The notes below the pieces were generated by a model. It was not told the DNA's origin. It did not search any database and was given only the letters and a program-made list of their open reading frames with translations. A stretch of DNA of 64,000 bases from Croceimicrobium sp963974215. GTDB taxonomy: Bacteria > Bacteroidota > Bacteroidia > Flavobacteriales > Schleiferiaceae. The translations under genes and the position numbers were made by a program. Each line of letters begins with the position of its first letter. Position 1 is the stretch's first letter. Location of the stretch: contig CAXBBL010000002.1 in assembly GCA_963974215.1 (NCBI GenBank), positions 327,825 through 391,824 of the forward strand, in the 5' to 3' direction. Below are positions 26,101 through 34,096 of this stretch, piece after piece.

Positions 26101-26504
26101 ATGTAAATAAGGTTGATGAGCGACTTAAACTCTACCAAGAGTTGGATAACCTAGAGGCAGAGGCCGATCTAATTGCTTTTGCCAAAGACTTGAAAGATCG
26201 CTTTGGACCATACCCTGCCGAAGTAGATGAGCTATTAGATTCGGTGCGCTTGCGCAGATTAGGTCAGAGAATTGGTTTCGAAAAAATTGTGCTGAAGCAA
26301 AGTCGTTTGCTCTGCTACTTCACCTCCGACCAAGATTCACCCTATTTCCAAAGCGACAAATTTAATAAGGTACTAGCCTTTTTAGGAGCCCAAAAGCAAG
26401 TACAAATGAAAGAGCGCCATAATAAACTCTACCTCAGCTTTGAAGGCGTGAATAGTGTGCATGAAGCGTTTTCGGCGCTGAAGCCTATTTTAGAAAATGC
26501 CTAA
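23166..26504 (+). CDS. mfd: Transcription-repair coupling factor Mfd
   Basis: 1112-aa DNA translocase that removes stalled RNA polymerase from lesions and recruits UvrA. Domains in order: UvrB-like N-terminal module (about 30-270, with FVVEPGQFSVRGGIVDVFSF), RNA-polymerase-interacting domain (about 450-520, GDYITHIDHGIGEFGGL), the superfamily-2 helicase core with Walker A GDVGFGKTE (about 580) and DEEQ, then MRGRVGRSNKKAFC, and the C-terminal TRCF domain (about 970-1070) that auto-inhibits. Full length. A weak element (TACCTTAG, 23104-23111) could be its promoter. It is divergent from the SLC13 gene. Confidence 0.97.
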   Translation: MTNSSELLLTPYLKDDRFKSISNFSNTGPAPKAHVKGLAGSLSAIAGAASFKNTGRPHLFILSDKEEAAYFLNDLESIIGDKDVLFYPGSYRRPYVIEETDNANVLLRAEVLNRLNSRKKPAILVSYADALFEKVVTRKQLSSHTFSVKVGDELSIDFINETLFEYEFERVDFVVEPGQFSVRGGIVDVFSFSHDQPYRIEFFGDEIESIRLFDIESQLSIESLKKIQLVPNVENKSLMESRESFFDYISPESIIWTKNLDLSAKRLDELYGKSLAAFKDLIGDFKRAEPSELFINGEGLKNKIEAFPVVEFGPQNFFKPGFSLNFDASAQPSFNKKFDLLVADFKKNNELGRQNFLLCVNAKQVERFEAIFEDIGQEMKYQPIIHSLHAGFIDKEAGWVVYTDHEIFERYQKFRLKNGFEKKQAVSLKELTALQVGDYITHIDHGIGEFGGLQKIDNNGKVQEAIKLIYNGGDVLYLSIHSLHKISRYNGKEGTLPSLHKLGTGTWQKTKAKAKTRVKKVAFDLIKLYAKRRATKGFSFSPDSYLQHELEASFIYEDTPDQVTATAAIKKDMEMEMPMDRLICGDVGFGKTELAVRAAFKAVADNKQVAILVPTTILAFQHYKTFFGRLKDFPCNIDYINRFKTKKQQDETLAKLASGELDIIIGTHRLVGKDVAFKNLGLLIIDEEQKFGVSVKDKLKNFKVNVDTLTLTATPIPRTLQFSLMQARDLSVMTTPPPNRHPIETQLIPFSEEIIRDSVMYEMSRGGQVFFIHNRVENIKEVAGMLQRLVPDAKIGIGHGQMEGKKLEELMLNFINGEFDILVATSIIENGLDVPNANTIIINNAQNIGLSDLHQMRGRVGRSNKKAFCKLISPPLSALTEEARKRMTAIEQYSELGSGFHIAMRDLEIRGAGDLLGAEQSGFINDIGFETFQKILAESIEELKESEFKELYAEDLKNKDLISDTILDTDLEILIPDQYVNKVDERLKLYQELDNLEAEADLIAFAKDLKDRFGPYPAEVDELLDSVRLRRLGQRIGFEKIVLKQSRLLCYFTSDQDSPYFQSDKFNKVLAFLGAQKQVQMKERHNKLYLSFEGVNSVHEAFSALKPILENA

Positions 26505-26539
26505 ATTCGGTTGTGATTTTTTTAAATGAAACAATAGCC

Positions 26540-27007
26540 ATGCAACTAAAATCCTACATCGAAGCCGCACCTAATGGTTATGGCCCGCATTTAATTTGCG
26601 ATTACGATCAAGCGAAAGCTTTTATTGAGGAGCACTCTTCGCGCATTATTGTGCTTGGCCCAGATGGTAAAAACTTACACCGCGCTTTGCAAATGCGTAA
26701 AGATGGCTATGCGGTAATTTTATTGAGTAGAGAGGTTTTAAAATCTTGGCGCTGCGAAATTGGCGATTTAGTAGAAGTAGAAATTAAAGCCGATACTAGC
26801 AAATACGGCATGGCTTTCCCCGAAGAATTTGAAGTTGTTCTAGAACAAGACCCTGAAGCAGCGGCTGAATTCGAAGCACGCAAACCAGGTAAGCAACGCG
26901 GCGTATTGCATTATATCGATTCTGCTAAAAGCGAAGAAGCCCGCATAAAGCGGGCTCTTGAAATAGCTGAAAAACTTAAAAATCATACGCTCTACGGCGA
27001 ATCTTAA
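26540..27007 (+). CDS. YdeI/OmpD-associated family protein
   Basis: 155 aa. An N-terminal DUF1905-like beta domain (about 1-95; SREVLKSWRCEIGDLVEVEIKAD) is followed by a YdeI/OmpD-associated helical tail (about 100-150; EARKPGKQRGVLHYIDSAKSEEARIKRA in two parts), the usual composition of this family. E. coli YdeI-type proteins have been linked to resistance to membrane-active peptides, but the molecular role is unclear. It follows mfd by 35 nt, start chosen at ATG 26540 rather than a GTG at 26513. It overlaps the convergent PLP-enzyme gene by 4 nt. Confidence 0.75.
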   Translation: MQLKSYIEAAPNGYGPHLICDYDQAKAFIEEHSSRIIVLGPDGKNLHRALQMRKDGYAVILLSREVLKSWRCEIGDLVEVEIKADTSKYGMAFPEEFEVVLEQDPEAAAEFEARKPGKQRGVLHYIDSAKSEEARIKRALEIAEKLKNHTLYGES

Positions 27008-28260
27008 ATTTTGTCTAAGGCCTGACCTAAATCGGCAATCAGATCATCGGGATGTTCTACCCCAACAGATAAGCGAATAAGCTTGCCACTAATATTTAAC
27101 TGATCGCGTAATTCTTCATCCACCCCAGCATGCGTCATGGTTGCTGGATGTTCGGCTAAAGATTCAGTACTACCCAAACTTACCGCTAACTTTACCAATT
27201 GCATGGCATTTAAAACCTTAAAGGCATCTTTCTCACCACCGGCAATATCAAAAGAAAGCATGGCTCCTGCACTAGTATACTGACGTTTATAGATAGCAGC
27301 GTGGCGTTCATCTTTTTCATCGAGGTGACCTAAATAATAAACTCGCTCTACCTTAGGGTGAGCAATTAAAAATTCCGCTACTTTTTCTGCAGTAAGCGCC
27401 TGACGCTCCATGCGAATCTTTAAAGTCTCCAAGCTACGCATCAATAACCAACCCGTATGCGGACTAGCCATATTCCCTAAAAAGGTTCTCAATCCTTTTA
27501 CTCTAGCCATTAGCTCAAAAGAGCCTAAAACGGCACCTGCGATAAGATCACTATGACCGCCAATGTATTTTGTAGCCGAGTAAACGACTAAATCAGCACC
27601 GTGCTGTAATGGATGCTGCCAAATAGGGCCCATATAGGTATTATCTACCGCTACCAAAACGCGCTCTTCTTCCGAACGAGTATATTTTTTAGCGATGGCA
27701 ACACACTCTTCAATGTCAAATAAATCGAGGGTAGGATTCGCCGGGGTCTCCAAGTATATCATTGCCAAATTATCTTTGGCCGGATGCGCCTCAATCATCG
27801 CCTCGATATCGGCGCCAGTGTCACTCGGGGTAAAACCTAAGACGTGAATGCCAATTTTAGTTAAGAAATGCTTGATAAAGTGGTCGGTGCCGCCGTAAAC
27901 GGGATTGCTATAAAGCAGTAAATCACCCGGTTTCAAAAACTCTAAAAGGACGGTAGAAATAGCCGACATGCCGCTTTCAAAAACCGCAGCATCATCCGAT
28001 TTATCCCAAAGACAAAGGCGGTTTTCTAAAATTTCTAAATCGGGATTGTTAAGACGACTGTATATTAAACCCAGCTCCTCATCTGCTCCTTTTTCACGCT
28101 TTCCGTAGGCTACCTCAAAAAAGGCTTTGCCCTCTTCGGCGGTTTTAAAAGCAAAGGTAGAAGTTTGAAAAATCGGGCATTTCACCGATCCTTCCGAGAG
28201 GTGTGGTTTGTAACCGAAAGACATCATTAGGCTTTCGGGGTGCATCTTAACTTTATCCAT
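27004..28260 (-). CDS. Cys/Met-metabolism PLP-dependent enzyme
   Basis: 418 aa, fold-I PLP enzyme of the cystathionine gamma-synthase / methionine gamma-lyase group. Features: FQTSTFAFKTAEEG, YSRLNNPDLEILENRL, the PLP Asp in VAVDNTYMGP and the Schiff-base Lys in VYSATKYIGGHSDLIAG (about residue 220), and SLGSTESLAEHPATMTHAG near the C terminus. The family includes cystathionine synthases and lyases, homocysteine-forming enzymes and methionine gamma-lyase; sequence alone does not separate them here. The start is ATG 28260 (MDKVKMHPES), not the upstream 28347, because the extra 29 residues are unlike the family. Confidence 0.88.
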   Translation of the reverse strand: MDKVKMHPESLMMSFGYKPHLSEGSVKCPIFQTSTFAFKTAEEGKAFFEVAYGKREKGADEELGLIYSRLNNPDLEILENRLCLWDKSDDAAVFESGMSAISTVLLEFLKPGDLLLYSNPVYGGTDHFIKHFLTKIGIHVLGFTPSDTGADIEAMIEAHPAKDNLAMIYLETPANPTLDLFDIEECVAIAKKYTRSEEERVLVAVDNTYMGPIWQHPLQHGADLVVYSATKYIGGHSDLIAGAVLGSFELMARVKGLRTFLGNMASPHTGWLLMRSLETLKIRMERQALTAEKVAEFLIAHPKVERVYYLGHLDEKDERHAAIYKRQYTSAGAMLSFDIAGGEKDAFKVLNAMQLVKLAVSLGSTESLAEHPATMTHAGVDEELRDQLNISGKLIRLSVGVEHPDDLIADLGQALDKI

Positions 28261-28430
28261 ATTGTGTTTATTTGAGAGATGGCAAATGAAACGAAATTTA
28301 TGAAGATAAAGACTAACATTTATCACCTTATTTAAACCCCCATTCACACCCTAAAATCCCCCGTTCATGACTTTTCCTTTTCATGGTCCCTTTGGTCTGG
28401 GCATTTTTGCAGTGTAAACAAAACATAAAA

Positions 28431-30824
28431 ATGAAAAAGCCACTCCAACTTAGCCTACTTCTCTTGGTTTTTACGCTTAACGCTTTCGCAGGAGAAGTCC
28501 CGAAAAGCATTAGTCAAAATATTAGAGGACAAGTCATCGACAAACAAAGTCAAACGCCCTTACCCGGTGTTAACATTTATGTTGAGCAAAATGGTAAAAA
28601 GACCGGCACCACCACCGATTTAGATGGCTATTACCTTTTAGAGAATATCCAAACCGGCCGCATTAACATCCACTTCACCTTTATCGGCTACGAGCCAGTG
28701 ATACTTTCCAATATCGAATTACTGGGCAGCAAAGAACTGGTTCTTAATGTAAGCATGCTGGAAAGCACCGAAAAACTGGCGGAGGTACTAGTCACAGCTA
28801 AAGAAGAAAAAGAACGTACTAAAAATGAGCGTGTTAATGTTTCAGGCAGAAGTTTTAGTATTGAAGAAACCCAGCGTTTTGCTGGCGCTAATAATGATGT
28901 GAGTCGCATGGCGGCCAATTTCGCCGGTGTGCAACGCTCCAATGATGCTGCCAATGATATTGTAATTCGCGGCAACTCGCCCTTCGGATTAATCTGGCGA
29001 TTAGAAGGAGTAGATATCCCCAACCCCAATCACTTTGGTGGATTAGGTGCCACCGGCGGCCCCGTGAGCATGTTAAACAACAACGTCTTGGCCAATAGCG
29101 ATTTCTTAACCGGCGCTTTTCCTTCCGATTACGGGGAAGGAATTTCTGGAGTTTTCGATTTAAAAATGCGCAATGGCAATTACGATAAGCACGAATTTTT
29201 AGGACAAATTGGTTTTAACGGATTAGAACTAGGCGCCGAAGGCCCCATTAACCGCGATAAGAAATCATCTTATCTCATTAATTACCGCTATTCTACCTTA
29301 GGAGTAATGGCAGCTATGGGCATTAATTTCGGCACAGGGACCGCAGTACCAGAGTACCAAGATTTAAACTTGAAGTTAAATTTCCCCAGTAGGAAAATTG
29401 GTACCATTCAAGTATTTGCCTTAGGTGGGATTAGCGCTATTGACTTTTTAGATAGCGAAAGCGAAGAGGAAGAAGCGGGAGGTTTTTACAGCGATAATGA
29501 AGATTTAAGGAATCGTGTGAATTCTGGCGTAGTAGGCATTTCGCATCAATACTTTTTCTCCAATAACACTTACTCGAAAGTAGTTTTATCCCTTAATGGC
29601 ATCCAAAACAAAACCCGGATCGACACTTTCAATGTGGACGGAAGCATCATTTCCCCGCAATACGGCCAAAACTTTATTGAAAGCAATTTTCAGGTAAATG
29701 CCTTAGTGAATCATAAACTAAATGTGCGTAATGTTATTCGGGTGGGTGCCTTTGTAACGCGACGCTCTTATAATTTACTCGACTCGGCTTTCAGTTATAG
29801 CGATGGCGGCTTTAGAAATATTCGTGATGCTAATGGCACTAATATGCTCTACCAACCCTACGCGAACTGGCAGTGGCGTATTAATGATAAGCTTGAAATG
29901 AACACGGGCTTACATAGTATGATTACGCCCGATAATGATCAATACTCGATTGAACCACGTTGGGGACTTAGTTATAGTCTTAGCCCTAAAAGCAGTATCA
30001 ATTTTGGATATGGCCTACATAGCCAATTGCCTTATCAGCTTCTACAGTATCGTCAATTCCGACAAGCCAACGGAACTTTCGACCAACCCAATCTGGGGCT
30101 AGACTATGTTAAAAGCAATCACTATGTAGCGGGTTACCAGCAAAGCTTTGGCAAGGGCTGGAATTTTAAAGGTGAAGTTTATTATCAAGATATTTACAAT
30201 GCCATTGTCGATCAAGTCGCAAACTCCTATTCCAGCTTAAACTCAGGATCCTTCAATTTCGAATTACCCGATAGTGCTAGTAATAAGGGAACCGGCTATA
30301 ATTACGGACTCGATTTAACCCTCGAAAAATTTATGGACCAAGGCTTTTACCTTCTTAGCACCCTCTCGCTTTTCGAATCGAAATATACCGCCAGTGATAA
30401 CATTGAGCGCAATACTGCATTTAATGGTAATTATGTGTGGAATGTAGTAAGCGGTAAAGAGTTTCTTATAGGAAAAAGCGATGGAAAGGCCCGACGTACC
30501 CTTACTGTTGATGGAAAATTTACTTTAGCAGGCGGACAACGTTTCACACCGATAGACCCAAAAGCTTCTGCAGCAGCGGGACGCGCTGTTTACGATGACT
30601 CAGATGCTTTCGGAGGTCAATACGCTCCTTACTTTAGAGCAGATTTACGCATCGGATATAAAATTGCCGGCGCAAAGGTCACTCAAGAATGGGCGGTTGA
30701 CATTCAGAACTTGACCAATAAGGATAATCCTTTCGGACAACAATATAATTCAGAAACCAACACCATTGAAACTACTAATCAGCTCGGACTTTTCCCAATG
30801 TTCCTTTACCGAATAACTTTCTAA
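28431..30824 (+). CDS. TonB-dependent outer-membrane receptor
   Basis: 797 aa. Signal peptide (about 1-21, ending AFAGEV), a carboxypeptidase-regulatory-like N-terminal domain (about 30-115; ISQNIRGQVIDKQSQTPLPG), a plug domain (about 135-240; VSRMAANFAGVQRSNDAAND, IVIRGNSP, RLEGVDIPNPNHF), and a long beta-barrel ending in YRITF, with the aromatic last residue typical of outer-membrane proteins. It should import an unidentified substrate using TonB energy. No SusD partner follows, so a polysaccharide-utilisation role is not supported. The start is MKKPLQLSLLLL; a CATTTTTG element at 28402-28409 could be its promoter. A MITE-like repeat begins 2 nt after the stop. Confidence 0.92.
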   Translation: MKKPLQLSLLLLVFTLNAFAGEVPKSISQNIRGQVIDKQSQTPLPGVNIYVEQNGKKTGTTTDLDGYYLLENIQTGRINIHFTFIGYEPVILSNIELLGSKELVLNVSMLESTEKLAEVLVTAKEEKERTKNERVNVSGRSFSIEETQRFAGANNDVSRMAANFAGVQRSNDAANDIVIRGNSPFGLIWRLEGVDIPNPNHFGGLGATGGPVSMLNNNVLANSDFLTGAFPSDYGEGISGVFDLKMRNGNYDKHEFLGQIGFNGLELGAEGPINRDKKSSYLINYRYSTLGVMAAMGINFGTGTAVPEYQDLNLKLNFPSRKIGTIQVFALGGISAIDFLDSESEEEEAGGFYSDNEDLRNRVNSGVVGISHQYFFSNNTYSKVVLSLNGIQNKTRIDTFNVDGSIISPQYGQNFIESNFQVNALVNHKLNVRNVIRVGAFVTRRSYNLLDSAFSYSDGGFRNIRDANGTNMLYQPYANWQWRINDKLEMNTGLHSMITPDNDQYSIEPRWGLSYSLSPKSSINFGYGLHSQLPYQLLQYRQFRQANGTFDQPNLGLDYVKSNHYVAGYQQSFGKGWNFKGEVYYQDIYNAIVDQVANSYSSLNSGSFNFELPDSASNKGTGYNYGLDLTLEKFMDQGFYLLSTLSLFESKYTASDNIERNTAFNGNYVWNVVSGKEFLIGKSDGKARRTLTVDGKFTLAGGQRFTPIDPKASAAAGRAVYDDSDAFGGQYAPYFRADLRIGYKIAGAKVTQEWAVDIQNLTNKDNPFGQQYNSETNTIETTNQLGLFPMFLYRITF

Positions 30825-30825
30825 A

Positions 30826-30994
30826 CTGAGTTCGAGCTAAAATTATAAACTCAGATTTCCAATAAAAGGAAAAACCGTGTAAAGCGCTTTTTTGACGCCT
30901 TAGCCCTTCGCTTTAACCCGCAAGTGCCTCAGTACTTGGGCTTAAAACCCACTATTTATAAGAGTTCTGAGGCCTAATTTTACAACTAACTCAG
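30826..30994 (-). repeat. MITE-like intergenic repeat, copy 1
   Basis: 169 bp bounded by inverted ends: CTGAGTT...AACTCAG at 30826-30854 and, inverted, 30967-30994. Both ends share CTGAGTT, TAAAATTA and CTCAG. Read on the minus strand it aligns over more than 100 bp with the copy starting at 38196, sharing TTAGGCCTCAG, CTTATAAAT, GGGTTTTAAGCC and GCGAAGGGCTAAGGCG. No coding frame inside. It fills the whole gap between the TonB-dependent receptor and the next operon. Confidence 0.7.
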
Positions 30995-31004
30995 GTTTTT
31001 AGAA

Positions 31005-31334
31005 ATGTATATTAGTGTAACCGCTTTTAAAGTAAGCAAATGGTGGAGCCTACCTTTATTTCAGTGGCGAGCTGCGCTTTCTTTTATGCAAGCGAATAAA
31101 TCGTTGGGAATTATCACGAAGGAAAACTGGCGACAAGAAAAACGCGTGTTCTGTACCCTTACCACTTGGGAAACAAAGGCCGATATGCTACGTTTCCGCA
31201 ATAGCGGCGCCCATTTAAAGGCTATGCAAATTAGCGCTAAATTAGGGCATGGCATAACCTATGGTTGGGAGGCTAATCAAAAGCCCACCATTGAAATAGC
31301 TTATCGCCGACTACTGCAAAACAAGCAATTGTAA
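31005..31334 (+). CDS. Antibiotic-biosynthesis-monooxygenase-like (DUF3291-type) protein
   Basis: 109 aa, one ferredoxin-like dimeric alpha-beta barrel domain. Recognisable are TLTTWETKADMLRFRNSGAHLKAM, split over a strand and helix (about residues 51-75), as in small ABM/DUF3291 proteins and spheroidene-monooxygenase-like proteins. The function is unknown; members range from heme-degrading enzymes to simple quinol oxidases. It begins 10 nt after the MITE-like repeat and ends in TAATG, overlapping the sensor kinase start by 1 nt, so the three genes form one operon. Confidence 0.65.
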   Translation: MYISVTAFKVSKWWSLPLFQWRAALSFMQANKSLGIITKENWRQEKRVFCTLTTWETKADMLRFRNSGAHLKAMQISAKLGHGITYGWEANQKPTIEIAYRRLLQNKQL

Positions 31335-32419
31335 TGACCACTAGGGAATTAGCTTTAAAAATTAAAAAGGAAGTTTTTCATCGCCAGAACTTCTACGCCA
31401 TTCTGATTCTGGCAGCCTTCCCTCCGATTTTCGGTAGCATACAATATGCACTCGGAATTAGTGAACATCAAGCAATCACTTCCGTCTCGCAGTTTTTTTT
31501 AAGCGTAATTTTATTTTCACTCAGCCTTACTTTCGGCATCTCTTATGGCTGTCTTATTATTTTTAGGCTCTTAAACCATTTTTTACCTTGGCGAGGCAAT
31601 GTTTGGAAAAGAGTACCACTGGAAAGTCTTCTTATTTTAGCCTATACCGCCTTGGTTAATATAATCGTCTTAAAGGTATTTTCTGCTTTAGGCCTTCTTT
31701 ATCAAGGCGAAAACATTGGGGCTAAGCAATATTACACCAACATTATTTTCAGCTCCACCTTATCGCTTATTGTGCTTAGCATTTATGAGGGCATCGGATT
31801 TTTTAATCAGTGGAAAGAAAGTCTGCACCTAACCGAGAAGCTAAAAAAAGAACAGGCCGAAAGTCAGTTAGCTAATCTACAAGCGCAACTCGATCCGCAT
31901 TTTATGTTTAATAGTTTAAATGTGCTATCCAGTCTCATTCGTAGTGATGCCGCTAAGGCAGAAAAGTTTGTAGAGGATTTTGCACATATCTATCGCTATA
32001 TGCTAGATGTGAACAAAGAAATGGTTGTTACTTTAGAAGAAGAACTCAACTTTGCTCAAAACTACTTGGCTTTGCAACAAACCCGTTTTGGGCCCAAATT
32101 GCAAACGAGCTTCAATATAAATAACAATAGCCTAAAACTGTACCTGCCCCCCTTAAGTTTACAAGAACTAATTAGCAATGCCATTAAGCACAACAGCATC
32201 GAAAAGGACCATCCTTTGCACATTAAGGTTTATACCACAGGCGAGGAATTATGGGTAGAAAACAATTTGCAAAAGCGACAAGACCAAGCAACAAGTACTG
32301 GTTTTGGCTTAAAAAACATTAATCGGCGTTACGAGATATTGAGCGGTAAAAAACCACTCTTCGAAATCGTTGATCAGCAGTATATTGCCAAAATCCCCTT
32401 ATTAAGATTAGAGGCATGA
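31334..32419 (+). CDS. LytS-type sensor histidine kinase
   Basis: 361 aa. Four predicted membrane helices in the first 160 residues, a short coiled coil (about 165-185), then the His_kinase (PF06580-type) dimerisation helix with the phospho-acceptor motif LDPHFMFNSLNVLSS (about 190-205), and an ATPase domain with LQELISNAIKHN (N box) and GFGLKNINRRYEIL. It phosphorylates the LytTR regulator encoded immediately downstream (start codon overlaps this stop by 4 nt). The signal sensed is unknown; no extracellular sensor domain is present, so sensing is likely within the membrane. Confidence 0.92.
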   Translation: MTTRELALKIKKEVFHRQNFYAILILAAFPPIFGSIQYALGISEHQAITSVSQFFLSVILFSLSLTFGISYGCLIIFRLLNHFLPWRGNVWKRVPLESLLILAYTALVNIIVLKVFSALGLLYQGENIGAKQYYTNIIFSSTLSLIVLSIYEGIGFFNQWKESLHLTEKLKKEQAESQLANLQAQLDPHFMFNSLNVLSSLIRSDAAKAEKFVEDFAHIYRYMLDVNKEMVVTLEEELNFAQNYLALQQTRFGPKLQTSFNINNNSLKLYLPPLSLQELISNAIKHNSIEKDHPLHIKVYTTGEELWVENNLQKRQDQATSTGFGLKNINRRYEILSGKKPLFEIVDQQYIAKIPLLRLEA

Positions 32420-33168
32420 ACTACTTAATTTTAGAAGATGAACAATGGGCAGCTGAGCGTCTGGCCTCAATAATTAGCGAGTTAAAACCGCAATGGCAGT
32501 CTTTAGGAATACGGGATTCTATTAAATCTGCCAAGGCATTTTTAATCGCCAATGAAGTGGATTTAATCTTTGTTGACATTAATTTGGGAGACGGGCTGTC
32601 CTTTAATCTTTTCCAAGAAATTGAGATCACTTGTCCTTTAATATTTACAACGGCTTACGACCAATATGCTATCAAAGCCTTTAAGCTAAATAGTATTGAC
32701 TACCTCTTGAAACCCATTAATAAGGAGGAATTAAGCACAGCCCTAAAAAAACTCGAAACTAAGAACACATCTGCCGTGAGCGACTGGTATAAAATACTTA
32801 ATGACTTAAACCCCAGTTACAAAGAACGCTTTTTAGTAAGTACAGGCGAACGACTAAAAACCATAAAAAGTAGTGATATCAGCTATTTCTTCGCCCAAGG
32901 CAAACACTGTTTTATTAGCGACAATACAGGGAGAGAGTATCTCATTGATCGTAACTTGAAAGACCTCATAGAGCAACTAGACCCTAAAAGCTTCTTTCAG
33001 ATTAATCGGCAAATAATCGTAAACCTCAACTATATCGAGGAGATGCAGACCTACAGTAAATCGCGCTTAAAAATTATAATGCAGCCCGCTAGTTCGCTAG
33101 AAATGATTGTGAGTGTAGAACGCTCCCCGCGTTTTAAAGCTTGGCTCGAAGATGATTTTAAGGCATAG
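32416..33168 (+). CDS. LytTR-family response regulator
   Basis: 250 aa. Receiver domain (about 1-115) with acidic pocket LEDE, phospho-acceptor Asp in LIFVDINLGDG (about residue 54), and the conserved Thr/Lys (FTTAYDQ, LLKPINK). C-terminal LytTR DNA-binding domain (about 145-245; RFLVSTGERLKTI, SFFQINRQIIVNLNYI). It forms a pair with the kinase encoded just upstream (ATGA overlap). Its last 11 nt overlap the end of the small gene on the opposite strand. Confidence 0.93.
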   Translation: MNYLILEDEQWAAERLASIISELKPQWQSLGIRDSIKSAKAFLIANEVDLIFVDINLGDGLSFNLFQEIEITCPLIFTTAYDQYAIKAFKLNSIDYLLKPINKEELSTALKKLETKNTSAVSDWYKILNDLNPSYKERFLVSTGERLKTIKSSDISYFFAQGKHCFISDNTGREYLIDRNLKDLIEQLDPKSFFQINRQIIVNLNYIEEMQTYSKSRLKIIMQPASSLEMIVSVERSPRFKAWLEDDFKA

Positions 33169-33322
33169 CGTCTATTAGCTTCGCAACTGCGTCAGCTTCC
33201 GCCGCTTTCTTATCGCTTTCAGCGCGGTTCACCGTAGAAAGACGATGCGATTCCTTCAGTAATTTAGAATATTGCTCTTGCAATTTCTCCTTTTCACTTT
33301 TCTTTTTAAATAGTCCAAACAT
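33158..33322 (-). CDS. Lacal_2735-type small protein (54 aa)
   Basis: 54 residues beginning MFGLFKKKSEKEKLQEQYS and continuing with a charged amphipathic helix (KLLKESHRLSTVNRAESDKKAAEADAV in successive turns). This matches the short Lacal_2735-family proteins widespread in Flavobacteria: FGLFKKK head, SxxNRxxSDxKxAEAD core. Function unknown; the shape suggests one long helix with a hydrophobic N-terminal tip. It is convergent with the response regulator, overlapping its 3' end by 11 nt, and lies between two two-component systems. Confidence 0.8.
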   Translation of the reverse strand: MFGLFKKKSEKEKLQEQYSKLLKESHRLSTVNRAESDKKAAEADAVAKLIDAMP

Positions 33323-33364
33323 TTTAATAGGCTTTCTAAAAGAACGCAGAGTTGCCTTTAAGGT

Positions 33365-34096
33365 TTACAAGCCTAACACTTCTTTTAAATGGCTAAAACC
33401 CTTGCGGGAGATAGGTATTCTATTACCATCTTTCAATAAGGCGATATGGTCGTTTTTCCCATAAGGATCAATGCGATCTATTTGACTAACATTAACAATA
33501 TGGGAGCGATGCACTCGTAAAAAACTTGTTTCTGGTAAAAGTTTTTCGTAGAAGCTTAAGGTTTGTTTTTTAGCAAAGTGGCCTTGCTCACTGTAAACTT
33601 GCACATAGTCACCGTCGGCCTCCATGCGTTGTAATCTATCATAAGGAATAATGCGAATGCGCGAGCCATCTTTAATTACCAATCTTTCAAAGTGAGAGCT
33701 ACTTTCTCCCAGTGGGATGCGCTCCGCCGCTTCCTTTAAAGCCTTAGGGCTTTCTTTAAATTTCGTTATCGCTTGCTCAAAGCGTTCTTCCGAAAAGGGC
33801 TTTAATAGATAATCTAAAGCACTAGCTTCGAAGGCCTTAAAAGCAAATTCATCGAAAGCAGTGGTGAAGATAATTGCCGGTTTGTCTTCGAGAAGTTCAA
33901 GCATTTCGAAGCCCGTCAAACGCGGCATTTGCACATCCAGAAAAACCAAATCGGGTTTCTTTTCTTGGATGGCCTTTAAGCCAGCAAAACCATCAAGGCA
34001 GCGATCTACAATTTCAAAGTCGCTATCCTCACTTAAATACTCTTGCACTAAATCGGCCGCTAGAGGCTCATCGTCGATTATAATAACTCTATACAT
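33365..34096 (-). CDS. LytTR-family response regulator
   Basis: 243 aa. Receiver domain (about 1-115: VIIIDDEPLAADLV, phospho-acceptor in LVFLDVQMPRLTG, TTAFDEFAFKAFE, LLKPFSEER) and LytTR domain (about 140-240: RLVIKDGSRIRIIPYDRL, FLRVHRSHIVNVSQI). The start is MYRVIIIDDEP at 34096; longer frames to 34264 would add 56 residues read inside the kinase gene. It overlaps the kinase gene by 8 nt, so the pair is translationally coupled. Confidence 0.93.
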   Translation of the reverse strand: MYRVIIIDDEPLAADLVQEYLSEDSDFEIVDRCLDGFAGLKAIQEKKPDLVFLDVQMPRLTGFEMLELLEDKPAIIFTTAFDEFAFKAFEASALDYLLKPFSEERFEQAITKFKESPKALKEAAERIPLGESSSHFERLVIKDGSRIRIIPYDRLQRMEADGDYVQVYSEQGHFAKKQTLSFYEKLLPETSFLRVHRSHIVNVSQIDRIDPYGKNDHIALLKDGNRIPISRKGFSHLKEVLGL

